DNA from: Akkermansia muciniphila
GTDB lineage: Bacteria > Verrucomicrobiota > Verrucomicrobiia > Verrucomicrobiales > V1-33
DNA: 25,876 nt
Direction: 5' to 3'
Assembly: GCA_943331195.2 (NCBI GenBank)
Contig: CALQKQ020000004.1
Span: 1 to 25,876, forward strand
The position numbers and the translations under genes are program-made. The notes under the pieces are model-generated. The model had not been told where the DNA came from, did not search any database, and was given only the letters and a program-made list of their open reading frames with translations. This document shows positions 16,357 through 24,445 of the stretch, one piece after another. Every line of letters starts with the position of its first letter. The stretch's first letter is position 1.

Positions 16357-17783
16357 GCGCTGCTTTACTACTCCCCGGCCCCGGCCTCTCGCGCCGGGCC
16401 TTGCTCCGCCAAGCGGCGAACGGTTTTGGCGCGGTGGCGCTTTCGGCCTTGCTGGGGGAGGAGGCGCGGGCTGCCGGGGCCCCGGGTCAGGCGCGGCCGC
16501 CGCACGCGGCCCCGAAGGCCCGCAGCGTCATTTTTCTCTTCATGGAGGGTGCCGTCTCGCAGGTAGATAGCTTTGACTACAAGCCGATGTTGGAGAAGCA
16601 CCACGGGCGGAATCCTCGCGAAGTGATGGGGCGGCTCGAAAAGACGCAATTTGCTGATGTGGGCAACGTCATGAAGTCTCCCTGGGCTTTCCGCCAGCGC
16701 GGGCAAAGTGGGCTCTGGATCAGCGATCTTTTTCCCCATCTCGCGGAGCGCGCCGACGACCTCTGCGTGGTCAATTCCCTGACTTCAATCTTTCCCGAGC
16801 ACACCAGCGCCAACTATTTTCTGCACAGCGGGTTGGGATTGCAGGGTCGCCCTAGCATGGGAGCATGGGTTTCCTATGGGCTGGGGAGCTTCAACGATAA
16901 CTTGCCGGGCTTTGTCGTCCTCAATGGCGGGCAGATTCCCTCGGGTGGGCTGGACTGTTTCGGGAGCGGTTTTCTTCCCGCCAGTTTTCAGGGTTCCCTG
17001 CTCAACGCCAATGGCACTCCCCTAGCCAACATCGTCCCGGGCGAAAAAGTGCCGGCCCAACAGCTCGCCAAGCGCCGTCTTGCCGATCACCTGAACCGCC
17101 TCAGTTTGGCCGAATCCGGGGGCAGTGACGCCTTGGAAAGCGCCATTGTTAACGCCGAATTGGCCTCGCGCATGCAGGCTGCGGTGCCGGAACTCCTGGA
17201 GCTTTCCGAGGAATCGGCCGCCACCCGCCAGCTCTATGGCCTGGAGGCAGCCGACCCGCACACCCGCACTTACGGACGGCAATGCCTCATTGCGCGGCGC
17301 ATGGTGGAGCGGGGGGTGCGCTTCATCGAACTCACCATTCCCATGGTCGATGGCTATGCGCGCTGGGATGCTCACGGGGATCTGGCCAAAAATCACGGGA
17401 TCAACGCCCGCGCCGTGGATCAGCCCATCGCCGGTTTGCTCGCTGACTTGAAGCAGCGCGGGCTGCTTGATTCGACGTTAGTGCTTTTTGCGGGGGAATT
17501 TGGCCGCACCCCTTTTTCGCAGGGGTCTGGAGGCCGGGACCACAATGAGTTTGGCTTCAGCGCCTGGATGGCGGGCGGTGGCGTCCGCGCGGGTCAAGCC
17601 TATGGGGCCACCGACGAATGGGGCTACCGCGCCACGGTGAACCCCCTGGAAATGCACGACCTCCACGCTACCATGCTGCACTTGCTCGGCCTCGATCACG
17701 AAAAACTCACCTTCCGCTTTGGCGGGCGCGACATCCGCCTGACAGATGTTCACGGCAACGTCATTCCCGGCCTGCTGGCCTAA
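16353..17783 (+). CDS. Tat-exported DUF1501 protein A
   Basis: The protein has 476 residues. The N-terminal twin-arginine signal (LSRRALLRQAANGFGAVALS, RR at 14-15) predicts export of a folded, probably metal-containing protein. The body is DUF1501, a relative of the sulfatase/alkaline phosphatase superfamily: VIFLFMEGAVSQVDSFDYKP near the start, and the conserved EFGRTP and GGRDHNEFGFSAWMAGGG near the C-terminus. The usual sulfatase CxPxR formylglycine site is not seen, so classical sulfatase activity is not supported. DUF1501 genes almost always follow PSD1 genes, and here the ATG overlaps the upstream stop by four bases. The two products therefore probably act as partners in the periplasm. 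Function is not established. Confidence 0.92.
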   Translation: MSAALLLPGPGLSRRALLRQAANGFGAVALSALLGEEARAAGAPGQARPPHAAPKARSVIFLFMEGAVSQVDSFDYKPMLEKHHGRNPREVMGRLEKTQFADVGNVMKSPWAFRQRGQSGLWISDLFPHLAERADDLCVVNSLTSIFPEHTSANYFLHSGLGLQGRPSMGAWVSYGLGSFNDNLPGFVVLNGGQIPSGGLDCFGSGFLPASFQGSLLNANGTPLANIVPGEKVPAQQLAKRRLADHLNRLSLAESGGSDALESAIVNAELASRMQAAVPELLELSEESAATRQLYGLEAADPHTRTYGRQCLIARRMVERGVRFIELTIPMVDGYARWDAHGDLAKNHGINARAVDQPIAGLLADLKQRGLLDSTLVLFAGEFGRTPFSQGSGGRDHNEFGFSAWMAGGGVRAGQAYGATDEWGYRATVNPLEMHDLHATMLHLLGLDHEKLTFRFGGRDIRLTDVHGNVIPGLLA

Positions 17784-17807
17784 TGTTCTCTCAATCCAAC
17801 CCTGCGC

Positions 17808-18737
17808 ATGCTTATGAAAAAACTAGTCAAACGATGGTTCGCTCCCGCTCTCTTCACGCTGGCCGCGCTGCCCGTCGCGGCGGCGGACGCGCCTGGAGCG
17901 CTGCGCCATTCCTATTTGGTGATGGGTTCCAAGACCGCGATCATTGGCGAGGATGGAGCCACCGCGTGGGAATACCTGGGGGGCAGCCGCGACGGGTTTG
18001 TGCTTCCTAGCGGCAATATTTTACTGGCCTTCAGCGACCGCGTCGAGGAGGTGACGCGGCGCGGGGAGGTGGTTTTTTCTTATCAAAAGAGCGCGGAAAA
18101 TGGCGAGATCGGCACCGCGCAGCGGCTTTACAACGGCAACACCTTGGTGACGGAGTTAGGGGCGAAGCCGCGCTTGCTGGAGGTGGCAGCTACCGGGGCC
18201 GTGGTCCGCGAGGTGCCCTTGCTGCCGGAGACGGACAACGTCCACATGCAGACCCGCATGGCACGGCAGCTGCGCAACGGGAACTACCTGGTGCCTCACC
18301 TCTTAGCCTTCGCCATCAAGGAATACACCCCTGAGGGCAAGGTGGTGGCTACCTTCCCCACGGACGCCGCCGACCTGGGCGGGCGCGCCGCGCAAAATTG
18401 GCCGTTTACGGCGATCCGCTTGGACAATGGCAATACCCTAACGTCACTAACGCACGGCAACAAGGTGGTGGAGTTCAATCCCCGCGGCGAAGTGGTTTGG
18501 AAAGTGGTCAACGAGGAGGTCAAAGGACTCTTTCAAGACCCCTGCGGCGCGCAGCGCCTTGCCAATGGCAATACCGTGATCGGCAGCCATGGGGCCAGCA
18601 GCGGCATCTCCATGGTTGAATTGAACCCGGCCAAGCAAATCGTTTGGACGAGCGACCACCCCCTTGCCGCGGGGGTACACCACTTTCAGATTCTAACCAC
18701 GAATGGCCAAGCGGAACCTGGCATGCCTCTTAAATAA
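17808..18737 (+). CDS. small secreted PQQ-like beta-propeller with NGNT repeats
   Basis: The protein has 309 residues with a signal peptide (about 1-26). At least five blades carry the repeat L-x-N/S-G-N-T/I/Y: LPSGNILL, LYNGNTLV, LRNGNYLV, LDNGNTLT and LANGNTVI. This resembles arylsulfotransferase-like or PQQ-like propellers, but no catalytic His or PQQ ligand set can be named. A binding or scaffolding role is as likely as catalysis. It sits 24 nt after DUF1501 A and 10 nt before PSD1 cytochrome B, so it is embedded in the same transcription unit, linking the two cytochrome/DUF1501 pairs. ATG 17808 and ATG 17814 are both possible starts; neither has a Shine-Dalgarno. Confidence 0.82.
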   Translation: MLMKKLVKRWFAPALFTLAALPVAAADAPGALRHSYLVMGSKTAIIGEDGATAWEYLGGSRDGFVLPSGNILLAFSDRVEEVTRRGEVVFSYQKSAENGEIGTAQRLYNGNTLVTELGAKPRLLEVAATGAVVREVPLLPETDNVHMQTRMARQLRNGNYLVPHLLAFAIKEYTPEGKVVATFPTDAADLGGRAAQNWPFTAIRLDNGNTLTSLTHGNKVVEFNPRGEVVWKVVNEEVKGLFQDPCGAQRLANGNTVIGSHGASSGISMVELNPAKQIVWTSDHPLAAGVHHFQILTTNGQAEPGMPLK

Positions 18738-18747
18738 GCTTGTTCCG

Positions 18748-21700
18748 ATGCGCGCGTCGTCCTGCCATTTCCTGAATCTAGGCCTTGCTGTACTCAGCGG
18801 CCTAACGGGGACGGTAGCGGCGGAAGTGGCAGGCGGGAGCGGTGGGGCGGTCAGTTATGCGCAAAGCATCAAACCGCTCTTGCGGCAGCGCTGTGTGGCG
18901 TGCCACGGCGCGCTCAAGCAGAAGGCCGGGCTCCGCTTGGATACGGCGGCGGCGCTGCGCCAAGGTGGCGAGAGTGGTCCGGCGGCGCGCCCGGGGGATC
19001 CGTCGGGCAGCCTGGTGTTGCAGCGCATCGCGGCGGCTGACCCCGAGGAGCGGATGCCGCCACCCCATGAGGGCGAGCCGTTTAGCGCCGCTCAGCAGCA
19101 GCTCCTGCAGGAGTGGATCGCGGCGGGAATGCCGGCACCTGCAGACGAAGCGCCGGAGGCCGATCCGCGCCAGCATTGGTCTTTTGGCGCGGTGGTGCGG
19201 CCCGCGCTGCCCCTGGTGGGACAGGTGGGGGCGGGCCATCCGATCGACGCTTTTCTACAAGCCTATCAAGATAAACAGGGCCTGATTCCCCAGGGAGAAG
19301 CGCCTCGGGAGCTGCTGCTGCGCCGCCTGTACTTGGATTTGGTGGGGCTGCCGCCGAGTTGGGAGGAAATCGCCGCTGCCGAGGCCCTGGCTGCGGAGGC
19401 GTGGTATGAAGCCACGGTGGACCGGCTTCTCGCCGACCCTCGGCATGGGGAGCGCTGGGGGCGGCACTGGATGGATGTGTGGCGCTACAGCGATTGGTGG
19501 GGCCTGGGCGAGCAGTTGCGCAATAGCCAAAAGCACCTTTGGCATTGGCGGGATTGGATCGTGGAGTCGCTCAATGCGGACACGCCCTATGATGAAATGG
19601 TGCGGCTGATGTTAGCGGCGGACGAATCCCACCCGGGAGACCTCGGCAAACTTCGGGCCACGGGCTTTTTGGCGCGCAACTTTTTTCTCTTCAACCGGGG
19701 CCCGTGGATGGAAGAAACCGTGGAGCACGTCGGCAAGGGTTTTTTGGGGCTAACGTTTAACTGCGCCAAGTGCCACGACCACAAATACGACCCGATCTCG
19801 CAGGTGGACTACTACCGGATGCGGGCCTTTTTCGAACCCTATCAGGTGCGCTTGGATGTGGTTCCGGGCGAGGTGGACTTGGAGCGCGACGGCTTGGCGC
19901 GGGTGTACGATGGGATGCCGGAGGCACCGACCTATTTATTCACGCGAGGCGATGAGAGCAAACCTGACAAATCTAAGGTGATCGCCCCCGGAGTGCCGGC
20001 GCTGCTGCAATTCCGTGAGGTGGCGGTGGCTCCGGTGGCCTTGCCGCCGGTGGGCTGGCAGCCGGAGCGACAGCCTTGGGTGATCGAGGCGCATGTGGCG
20101 GCGGCGCGGCGTCGGGTGGAGGAGGCAGCGGCGGCTTTGGTGGCGGCGGAGCAGGGGAAGCAGGCGGCCGAGGCGAGCGTGGCGGCGCGGCCCGCTGCGG
20201 CGGTGCGGCCGGCAGCGAAGGATTTGTTGGAGGAGCGGTTTGCGGCGGGGGTGGTCCCGCCATGGAAGCCGCAGGGAGGGGAGTGGCGCGCCGCTCCGGG
20301 TCGCTTGGAGCAGGTGCGGGCGGAGGCCGCTTGGGCGGGCCTGGCGCTGCTGGAGGATGCCCCGCGGGATTTCCAGGCGACGCTGCGCTTTACGCTGTTG
20401 GGCGGAGGAAAATACCGCAGCGTGGGTTTCAGCTTTGACGGCAGCTCGGAGGAGCCGGAGGCCGAGGGCGCGCTTTTTGCTTATGCTAGCGGAAGCTTGG
20501 AGGGCCCCAAGTTGCAGGTGGCGCGGCGCGACGGGGCGGCGTGGCAGTATCCCGCAGAGGCGCTGCGGCCGTGCTGGGTTGAGCCTAACTGCGATCATCT
20601 CCTGGAGCTTTCGGTGCGGGATACCTTGATCCAATTGTCGCTGGATGGCGGGCCACCCTTGGCGTGGCGTTCGCCGCAGGCGCGTCGCCGCGGGCTTCTC
20701 CAATTGGCGGTCTTCGATGCTGCGGTGGCTTTTCATGAGGTTAGGGTTGCCCCATTGCCGGAGGAGGTGGTGCTGCGGGAGCCGAGCCAGTCGGAGGAAG
20801 GGCCGAGCCCGGCGGTGGCGCTGCTGGTGGCGCAAAAGGAACAGGCCCTGGCGGCGGCGGCGCTGGTCCAGGCGCAGGCGGAGTTGGCTAGCGTGGAGGG
20901 GCGCGGTGCGGCGATGGCGGCCGGTTGGGACCGGCCTGAAGCCGAAGTGGCGCTGCGGGTGGCGGCGGTGCAAGCCGAGCGCCAGGTGGCCTTGGCGAAG
21001 GCCGAGCGCGCCTTGGCGGATGCGGACCACCGCCTCGCCAAACCGGCTAGGGGGGACTTGGCCGCGCTGGCCCGGGAATGGCAGGGGGCGCGCGATGCCG
21101 TGGACCTGGCCCGCCGCGCCGCGCAGGACCCGGTGGCACCCGAGGCGACTTACCCGGCCTTGTATGGTGCCAAAGGGACGCCGACGCGCTTCCTCTCCTC
21201 GGCGGGGGACGACCCGGCGCTGCCCTTTCCGGCGCACAGCACTGGGCGCCGCCAAGCCCTCGCGGAATGGATCACGGATCGCCGCAATCCCCTCACGGCC
21301 CGGGTGGCGGTGAATCACTTGTGGCTGCGGCACTTTGGGGCCGCCCTCGTGCCTAACGCCTTTGATTTTGGCCGCAAAGGTCCCGGACCGGTGCACCCCG
21401 AGCTGATGGATTGGCTGGCGGCAGAATTGATGGAGCACGGCTGGAGCATGAAGCACCTCCACCGCCTCATCGTGACCTCGGCCGCTTACCGGCGTTCTTC
21501 CTCCTTGGCCGGGGGCGAAGCTAGTGCGGCGCGCGACCCGGACAATAGTGGATACTGGCGGCGCCCTACCTCGCGCTTGGAAGCTCCGGCGCTGCGCGAC
21601 GCCTTGTTGTCCCTAGCTGGGGAACTGGACTTGAAGATGGGTGGCCCCCCCGTGCTCCCGGCGGCTCAGGAGGAGTCGAAGCGGCGCAGCCTGTATTTTT

Positions 21701-22095
21701 TCCACTCCAACAACGAGCGCAATTTGTTCCTTACGACTTTCGATGAAGCGGCCGTGAAGGAGTGTTATCAGCGCGATCAAAGCATCGTGCCGCAGCAGGC
21801 TTTGGCCTTGTCCAACAGTCGCCTGGTGCAGCAGGCCTCGCGGCAAATTGCGCAGCGGCTGGGGACGTCGCTGGCGGCTGGGATAGGGCAGACCGCAGAG
21901 GGCGAGGCGGAATTCATTCGCCGGGCCTGGCGCCTGCTCCTCGGCATTGTGGTGGGGCCGGAGGAAATGGCGGCTTGTGGGCAGGCACTGGCGGACTGGC
22001 GCGGACAGGAAACTCCTGACAAAGCCGAGGCGGCGGCGCGCGCTAATCTGGTGTGGGCCCTCCTCAATCACAACGATTTCGTCACCCTCCGCTGA
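18748..22095 (+). CDS. PSD1-type diheme cytochrome B with jelly-roll insert flanked by coiled coils
   Basis: The start is set at ATG 18748 (1115 residues), because it begins a good signal peptide (MRASSCHFLNLGLAVLSGL); the upstream in-frame ATG at 18703 lies inside the preceding gene. PSCyt1 has CVACH at 49-53. DUF1549 (about 165-361) contains GERWGRHWMDVWRYSDWWG and the second heme motif, CAKCH, at 339-343. An Ala/Glu-rich helical segment (about 445-490), a concanavalin/DUF1080-like jelly roll (about 492-671) and a second long Ala-rich coiled coil (about 687-795) are inserted before DUF1553 (about 832-1113, with RVAVNHLWLRHFGAAL). The role is presumed to match cytochrome A: periplasmic electron transfer linked to glycan processing, unproven. 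Its stop is 3 nt before DUF1501 B. Confidence 0.92.
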   Translation: MRASSCHFLNLGLAVLSGLTGTVAAEVAGGSGGAVSYAQSIKPLLRQRCVACHGALKQKAGLRLDTAAALRQGGESGPAARPGDPSGSLVLQRIAAADPEERMPPPHEGEPFSAAQQQLLQEWIAAGMPAPADEAPEADPRQHWSFGAVVRPALPLVGQVGAGHPIDAFLQAYQDKQGLIPQGEAPRELLLRRLYLDLVGLPPSWEEIAAAEALAAEAWYEATVDRLLADPRHGERWGRHWMDVWRYSDWWGLGEQLRNSQKHLWHWRDWIVESLNADTPYDEMVRLMLAADESHPGDLGKLRATGFLARNFFLFNRGPWMEETVEHVGKGFLGLTFNCAKCHDHKYDPISQVDYYRMRAFFEPYQVRLDVVPGEVDLERDGLARVYDGMPEAPTYLFTRGDESKPDKSKVIAPGVPALLQFREVAVAPVALPPVGWQPERQPWVIEAHVAAARRRVEEAAAALVAAEQGKQAAEASVAARPAAAVRPAAKDLLEERFAAGVVPPWKPQGGEWRAAPGRLEQVRAEAAWAGLALLEDAPRDFQATLRFTLLGGGKYRSVGFSFDGSSEEPEAEGALFAYASGSLEGPKLQVARRDGAAWQYPAEALRPCWVEPNCDHLLELSVRDTLIQLSLDGGPPLAWRSPQARRRGLLQLAVFDAAVAFHEVRVAPLPEEVVLREPSQSEEGPSPAVALLVAQKEQALAAAALVQAQAELASVEGRGAAMAAGWDRPEAEVALRVAAVQAERQVALAKAERALADADHRLAKPARGDLAALAREWQGARDAVDLARRAAQDPVAPEATYPALYGAKGTPTRFLSSAGDDPALPFPAHSTGRRQALAEWITDRRNPLTARVAVNHLWLRHFGAALVPNAFDFGRKGPGPVHPELMDWLAAELMEHGWSMKHLHRLIVTSAAYRRSSSLAGGEASAARDPDNSGYWRRPTSRLEAPALRDALLSLAGELDLKMGGPPVLPAAQEESKRRSLYFFHSNNERNLFLTTFDEAAVKECYQRDQSIVPQQALALSNSRLVQQASRQIAQRLGTSLAAGIGQTAEGEAEFIRRAWRLLLGIVVGPEEMAACGQALADWRGQETPDKAEAAARANLVWALLNHNDFVTLR

Positions 22096-22098
22096 TCC

Positions 22099-23544
22099 AT
22101 GAAACCTGCCCCCTTCCGCCTGCCGCGCCGCACCTTTCTGTCCGACTTGGGGATGGGCTTTACCGGCTTGGCCCTGGGGGCGATGCTGCAGCGCGACGGC
22201 ATCGCGCGGGCCGGCGAGTGGCGCCCTCCTAACGGGAGGCCTCATTTTACGCCTCGGGCCAAGAATGTCATTTGGCTTTTCATGAACGGAGGCGTGAGTC
22301 ACCTGGAGAGCTTTGATCCCAAGCCGATGCTGACGAAATATGCGGGCAAGACCATTGCGGAGACGCCCTTTGCGAAGGCTCAGGATCCGGCGAAGCTGGC
22401 TTTGGAGCGGCTCCTCGTGCCGGACGCTAACGGTAACCAGCGCAACACGCTCTATCCCTTGCAGGTGGGCTTTCGCCAGCACGGGCAGAGTGGGATTGAA
22501 GTTAGCGACTGGTTTCCGCACCTGGCGCGCCAAGTGGACCGGCTTGCGGTGGTGCGCTCTCTCTACACGACCGACAGCAATCATGGGGCCCAGGCGCAAT
22601 TTCACACCGGGCGGAACATGCTCGACGGGGAGTTTCCCACCTTGGGCGCTTGGGTTCACTATGGATTGGGCAGTCTTAACGATAACCTGCCGCAGTTCAT
22701 CTCCATGGGGACGCGGGAATATTGGAACAAAAAGGATGGGCACTATCTAGGGCCGGCCCATGACGCCGTGCCGCTGCGGATTGATCCTGCCAACCCCTTG
22801 GATTATGGCCAATCGAGCGGACTGGTGTCGGAGCGGGCTCAGGGCGTCGGCTTGGATTTAGTTAGAAAACTCAATGGTTTGCGGGGCGTAGCCTATCCGG
22901 GAGATGCGGCCCTCGCGGCGCGGATTTCATCCTATGAATTAGCCTATCGCATGCAGCGCTCCGTGCCTGAGGTGATGGATTTTTCGCAGGAGTCGGAGAA
23001 GACCAAGGAGAGCTACGGGCTCAACTTGGCGCCCTGCCGGGAATTTGGCGCGCAGTTGTTGGCAACGCGGCGGCTCGTCGAGCGGGGGGTGCGCTTTGTT
23101 CAGATCCAGCACGGCGGGGGCGGGGCCGGGGCCTGGGATGCCCATGGCGGGCTGAAGGAGAACCATGCGCGGCTCGCGCTGGCGGTGGATCAACCGATCG
23201 GGGCGCTCTTGGAGGACTTGAGCCAACGCGGCTTGCTCGAGGAGACTTTGGTGGTTTTTGCGAGCGAGTTTGGGCGCACTCCGGGCTCGCAGGGGAGCGA
23301 TGGGCGCGACCACCACATTTACGGTTTTAGCGCCTGGATGGCGGGAGGGGGCGTGAAGGGCGGAGTGGTCCATGGGGCCACGGACGAGATTGGGTTTCAT
23401 GCGGTGGAGGATCGGCACTACGTCACCGACATCCACGCCACCATTCTCCACCAGTTAGGCCTCGACTCCCGGGCCCTGGAGATTCCCGGGCGGAAGCGGC
23501 TGGAAATTGACCACGGGAAAGTGATCCGGCAGATCATCGCGTGA
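22099..23544 (+). CDS. Tat-exported DUF1501 protein B
   Basis: The protein has 481 residues. A Tat signal (RLPRRTFLSDLGMGFTGLAL, RR at 10-11) leads into a DUF1501 domain with WLFMNGGVSHLESFDPKP, EFGRTPGSQGSDGRDHH and GFSAWMAGGG. It is clearly paralogous to the protein at 16353 but diverged, and includes a segment of its own around NKKDGHYLGPAHDAVPLR. No sulfatase active-site signature is present. It lies 3 nt downstream of PSD1 cytochrome B, repeating the PSD1-DUF1501 gene pair seen upstream. Its stop overlaps the response regulator's GTG by four bases. It is probably the periplasmic partner of cytochrome B. Confidence 0.92.
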   Translation: MKPAPFRLPRRTFLSDLGMGFTGLALGAMLQRDGIARAGEWRPPNGRPHFTPRAKNVIWLFMNGGVSHLESFDPKPMLTKYAGKTIAETPFAKAQDPAKLALERLLVPDANGNQRNTLYPLQVGFRQHGQSGIEVSDWFPHLARQVDRLAVVRSLYTTDSNHGAQAQFHTGRNMLDGEFPTLGAWVHYGLGSLNDNLPQFISMGTREYWNKKDGHYLGPAHDAVPLRIDPANPLDYGQSSGLVSERAQGVGLDLVRKLNGLRGVAYPGDAALAARISSYELAYRMQRSVPEVMDFSQESEKTKESYGLNLAPCREFGAQLLATRRLVERGVRFVQIQHGGGGAGAWDAHGGLKENHARLALAVDQPIGALLEDLSQRGLLEETLVVFASEFGRTPGSQGSDGRDHHIYGFSAWMAGGGVKGGVVHGATDEIGFHAVEDRHYVTDIHATILHQLGLDSRALEIPGRKRLEIDHGKVIRQIIA

Positions 23545-24239
23545 CCGTGCAGTACATTTTCAACAATCCGCTGCTTCTGGTGTCGCCAAATCCAACTCTC
23601 ACTAACGTCTGGCTGGTGGAAGATAACGCCTTGTTTGGACGCAGCGTGCAGCGTGTCGTCAACGGTCTGGATGGCATGGCTTGTGAGGGTGGCTTCACCT
23701 CGGCGGAAGCCGCCTTTGCCGCACTGGCCCAGGTTCCTCCGCCGGATATCATTCTCCTGGATGTCCAACTGCCCGGCATGAATGGCATTGAGGCCTTGGC
23801 CACCTTCCGCAGCCTGGCCCCGGAAGCCCGCGTCATCATTTTAACGGTATTCGATGATCCGGATAAAATTTTCCGAGCGGTGTGTGCTGGAGCATCCGGT
23901 TACATTTTGAAATCATCGGGTATCGAACAAATCGGACAAGCCATCAAGCAAGTCGTGGAGGGTGGAGCGCCGATGACTCCAGAAATTGCGCAAAGGGTGC
24001 TGGACACTTTTTCCTGCAAAGAGTCTAGGCACATCAACAGTGGTGAATATCAGCTAACTGCGCGGGAAATCGACATCCTCCGGCTGCTCGCCGATGGCCT
24101 CGTGAAAAAGCAAATCGCCGACCGCCTGGAAATAAGCGCGCACACCGTCTCCACTCATTTGCGCCGCGTTTACAGCAAGCTGCACGTGAGCACCAATACT
24201 GGGGCCGTGGCCAAGGCCTTGCGGGAAAGGATCATCTGA
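23541..24239 (+). CDS. orphan NarL/FixJ-family response regulator
   Basis: The protein has 232 residues from GTG 23541. The receiver domain (about 22-140) has the acidic pair Glu27-Asp28, phospho-acceptor Asp74 in IILLDVQLPGMNG, Thr102 and Lys124, so it should be phosphorylatable. The C-terminal LuxR-type helix-turn-helix (about 170-230) has LTAREIDILRLLADG and SAHTVSTHLRRVYSKL. No histidine kinase is encoded nearby. The GTG overlaps the DUF1501 stop (GTGA). Other starts are GTG 23547 and GTG 23580; the first 20 residues are not part of the receiver, so a later start is possible. From here on codon usage becomes less GC-rich. Its targets are unknown; the promoter region at 24328-24385 immediately downstream is a candidate. 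Confidence 0.9.
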   Translation: MTVQYIFNNPLLLVSPNPTLTNVWLVEDNALFGRSVQRVVNGLDGMACEGGFTSAEAAFAALAQVPPPDIILLDVQLPGMNGIEALATFRSLAPEARVIILTVFDDPDKIFRAVCAGASGYILKSSGIEQIGQAIKQVVEGGAPMTPEIAQRVLDTFSCKESRHINSGEYQLTAREIDILRLLADGLVKKQIADRLEISAHTVSTHLRRVYSKLHVSTNTGAVAKALRERII

Positions 24240-24327
24240 ATGCCCTCGTGCCTGAGCTGCGGATGGATGTGGCGCTTTAGCCTAACGCGCTGGTTTGCGG
24301 CCATTCCCAACGAGGTCACTGTCGTCG

Positions 24328-24337
24328 CACGATCGTG
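24328..24337. promoter_or_regulatory. 10-bp perfect palindrome upstream of a promoter
   Basis: CACGATCGTG is a perfect palindrome lying 14 bp before the putative -35 of the last gene. It is a plausible activator site, for example for the response regulator just upstream, but this is inference. Confidence 0.35.
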
Positions 24338-24351
24338 TCACATTCCGCCGA

Positions 24352-24381
24352 TTGACCTGTGAATCGTTCAATTACTATACA
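24352..24381 (+). promoter_or_regulatory. sigma70-like promoter of the secreted repeat protein
   Basis: TTGACC (24352-24357) and TATACA (24376-24381) are separated by 18 bp, giving nine of twelve consensus matches. Transcription would start near 24388, leaving a leader of roughly 58 nt to the ATG at 24446. It is the best promoter match I found in the window. Confidence 0.55.
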
Positions 24382-24385
24382 GGTC
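24354..24385. repeat. 7-bp inverted repeat spanning the promoter
   Basis: GACCTGT (24354-24360) and ACAGGTC (24379-24385) are exact inverted copies 18 bp apart, one overlapping the -35 and the other the -10. Such placement suits a repressor site, although GC/AT chance matches of seven bases occur. Confidence 0.4.
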
Positions 24386-24445
24386 GCCGCTGCAGCTCAT
24401 TTTTTCCGAGGATGGCCGCCATCCTTTTACCCATCGTTACCCCAC

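Noticed and set aside
18703..18747. Upstream ATG for PSD1 cytochrome B
   Set aside because: It would start inside the propeller gene and put 15 residues before an otherwise good signal peptide; ATG 18748 is preferred.
19936..21462. 508-codon open frame on the minus strand
   Set aside because: It lies opposite PSD1 cytochrome B, is Arg/His/Gln-rich and shows no recognisable domain; a shadow of GC-rich coding DNA.
21613..22743. 376-codon open frame on the minus strand
   Set aside because: It spans the junction of two confident plus-strand genes (PSD1 cytochrome B and DUF1501 B) and has no family features.
16353..23544. DUF1501 proteins as classical sulfatases
   Set aside because: They share superfamily-like features, but no CxPxR formylglycine motif is visible in either protein.
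24359..24445. GTG start for the final secreted protein
   Set aside because: It overlaps the putative promoter and adds 29 residues before a clear signal peptide.
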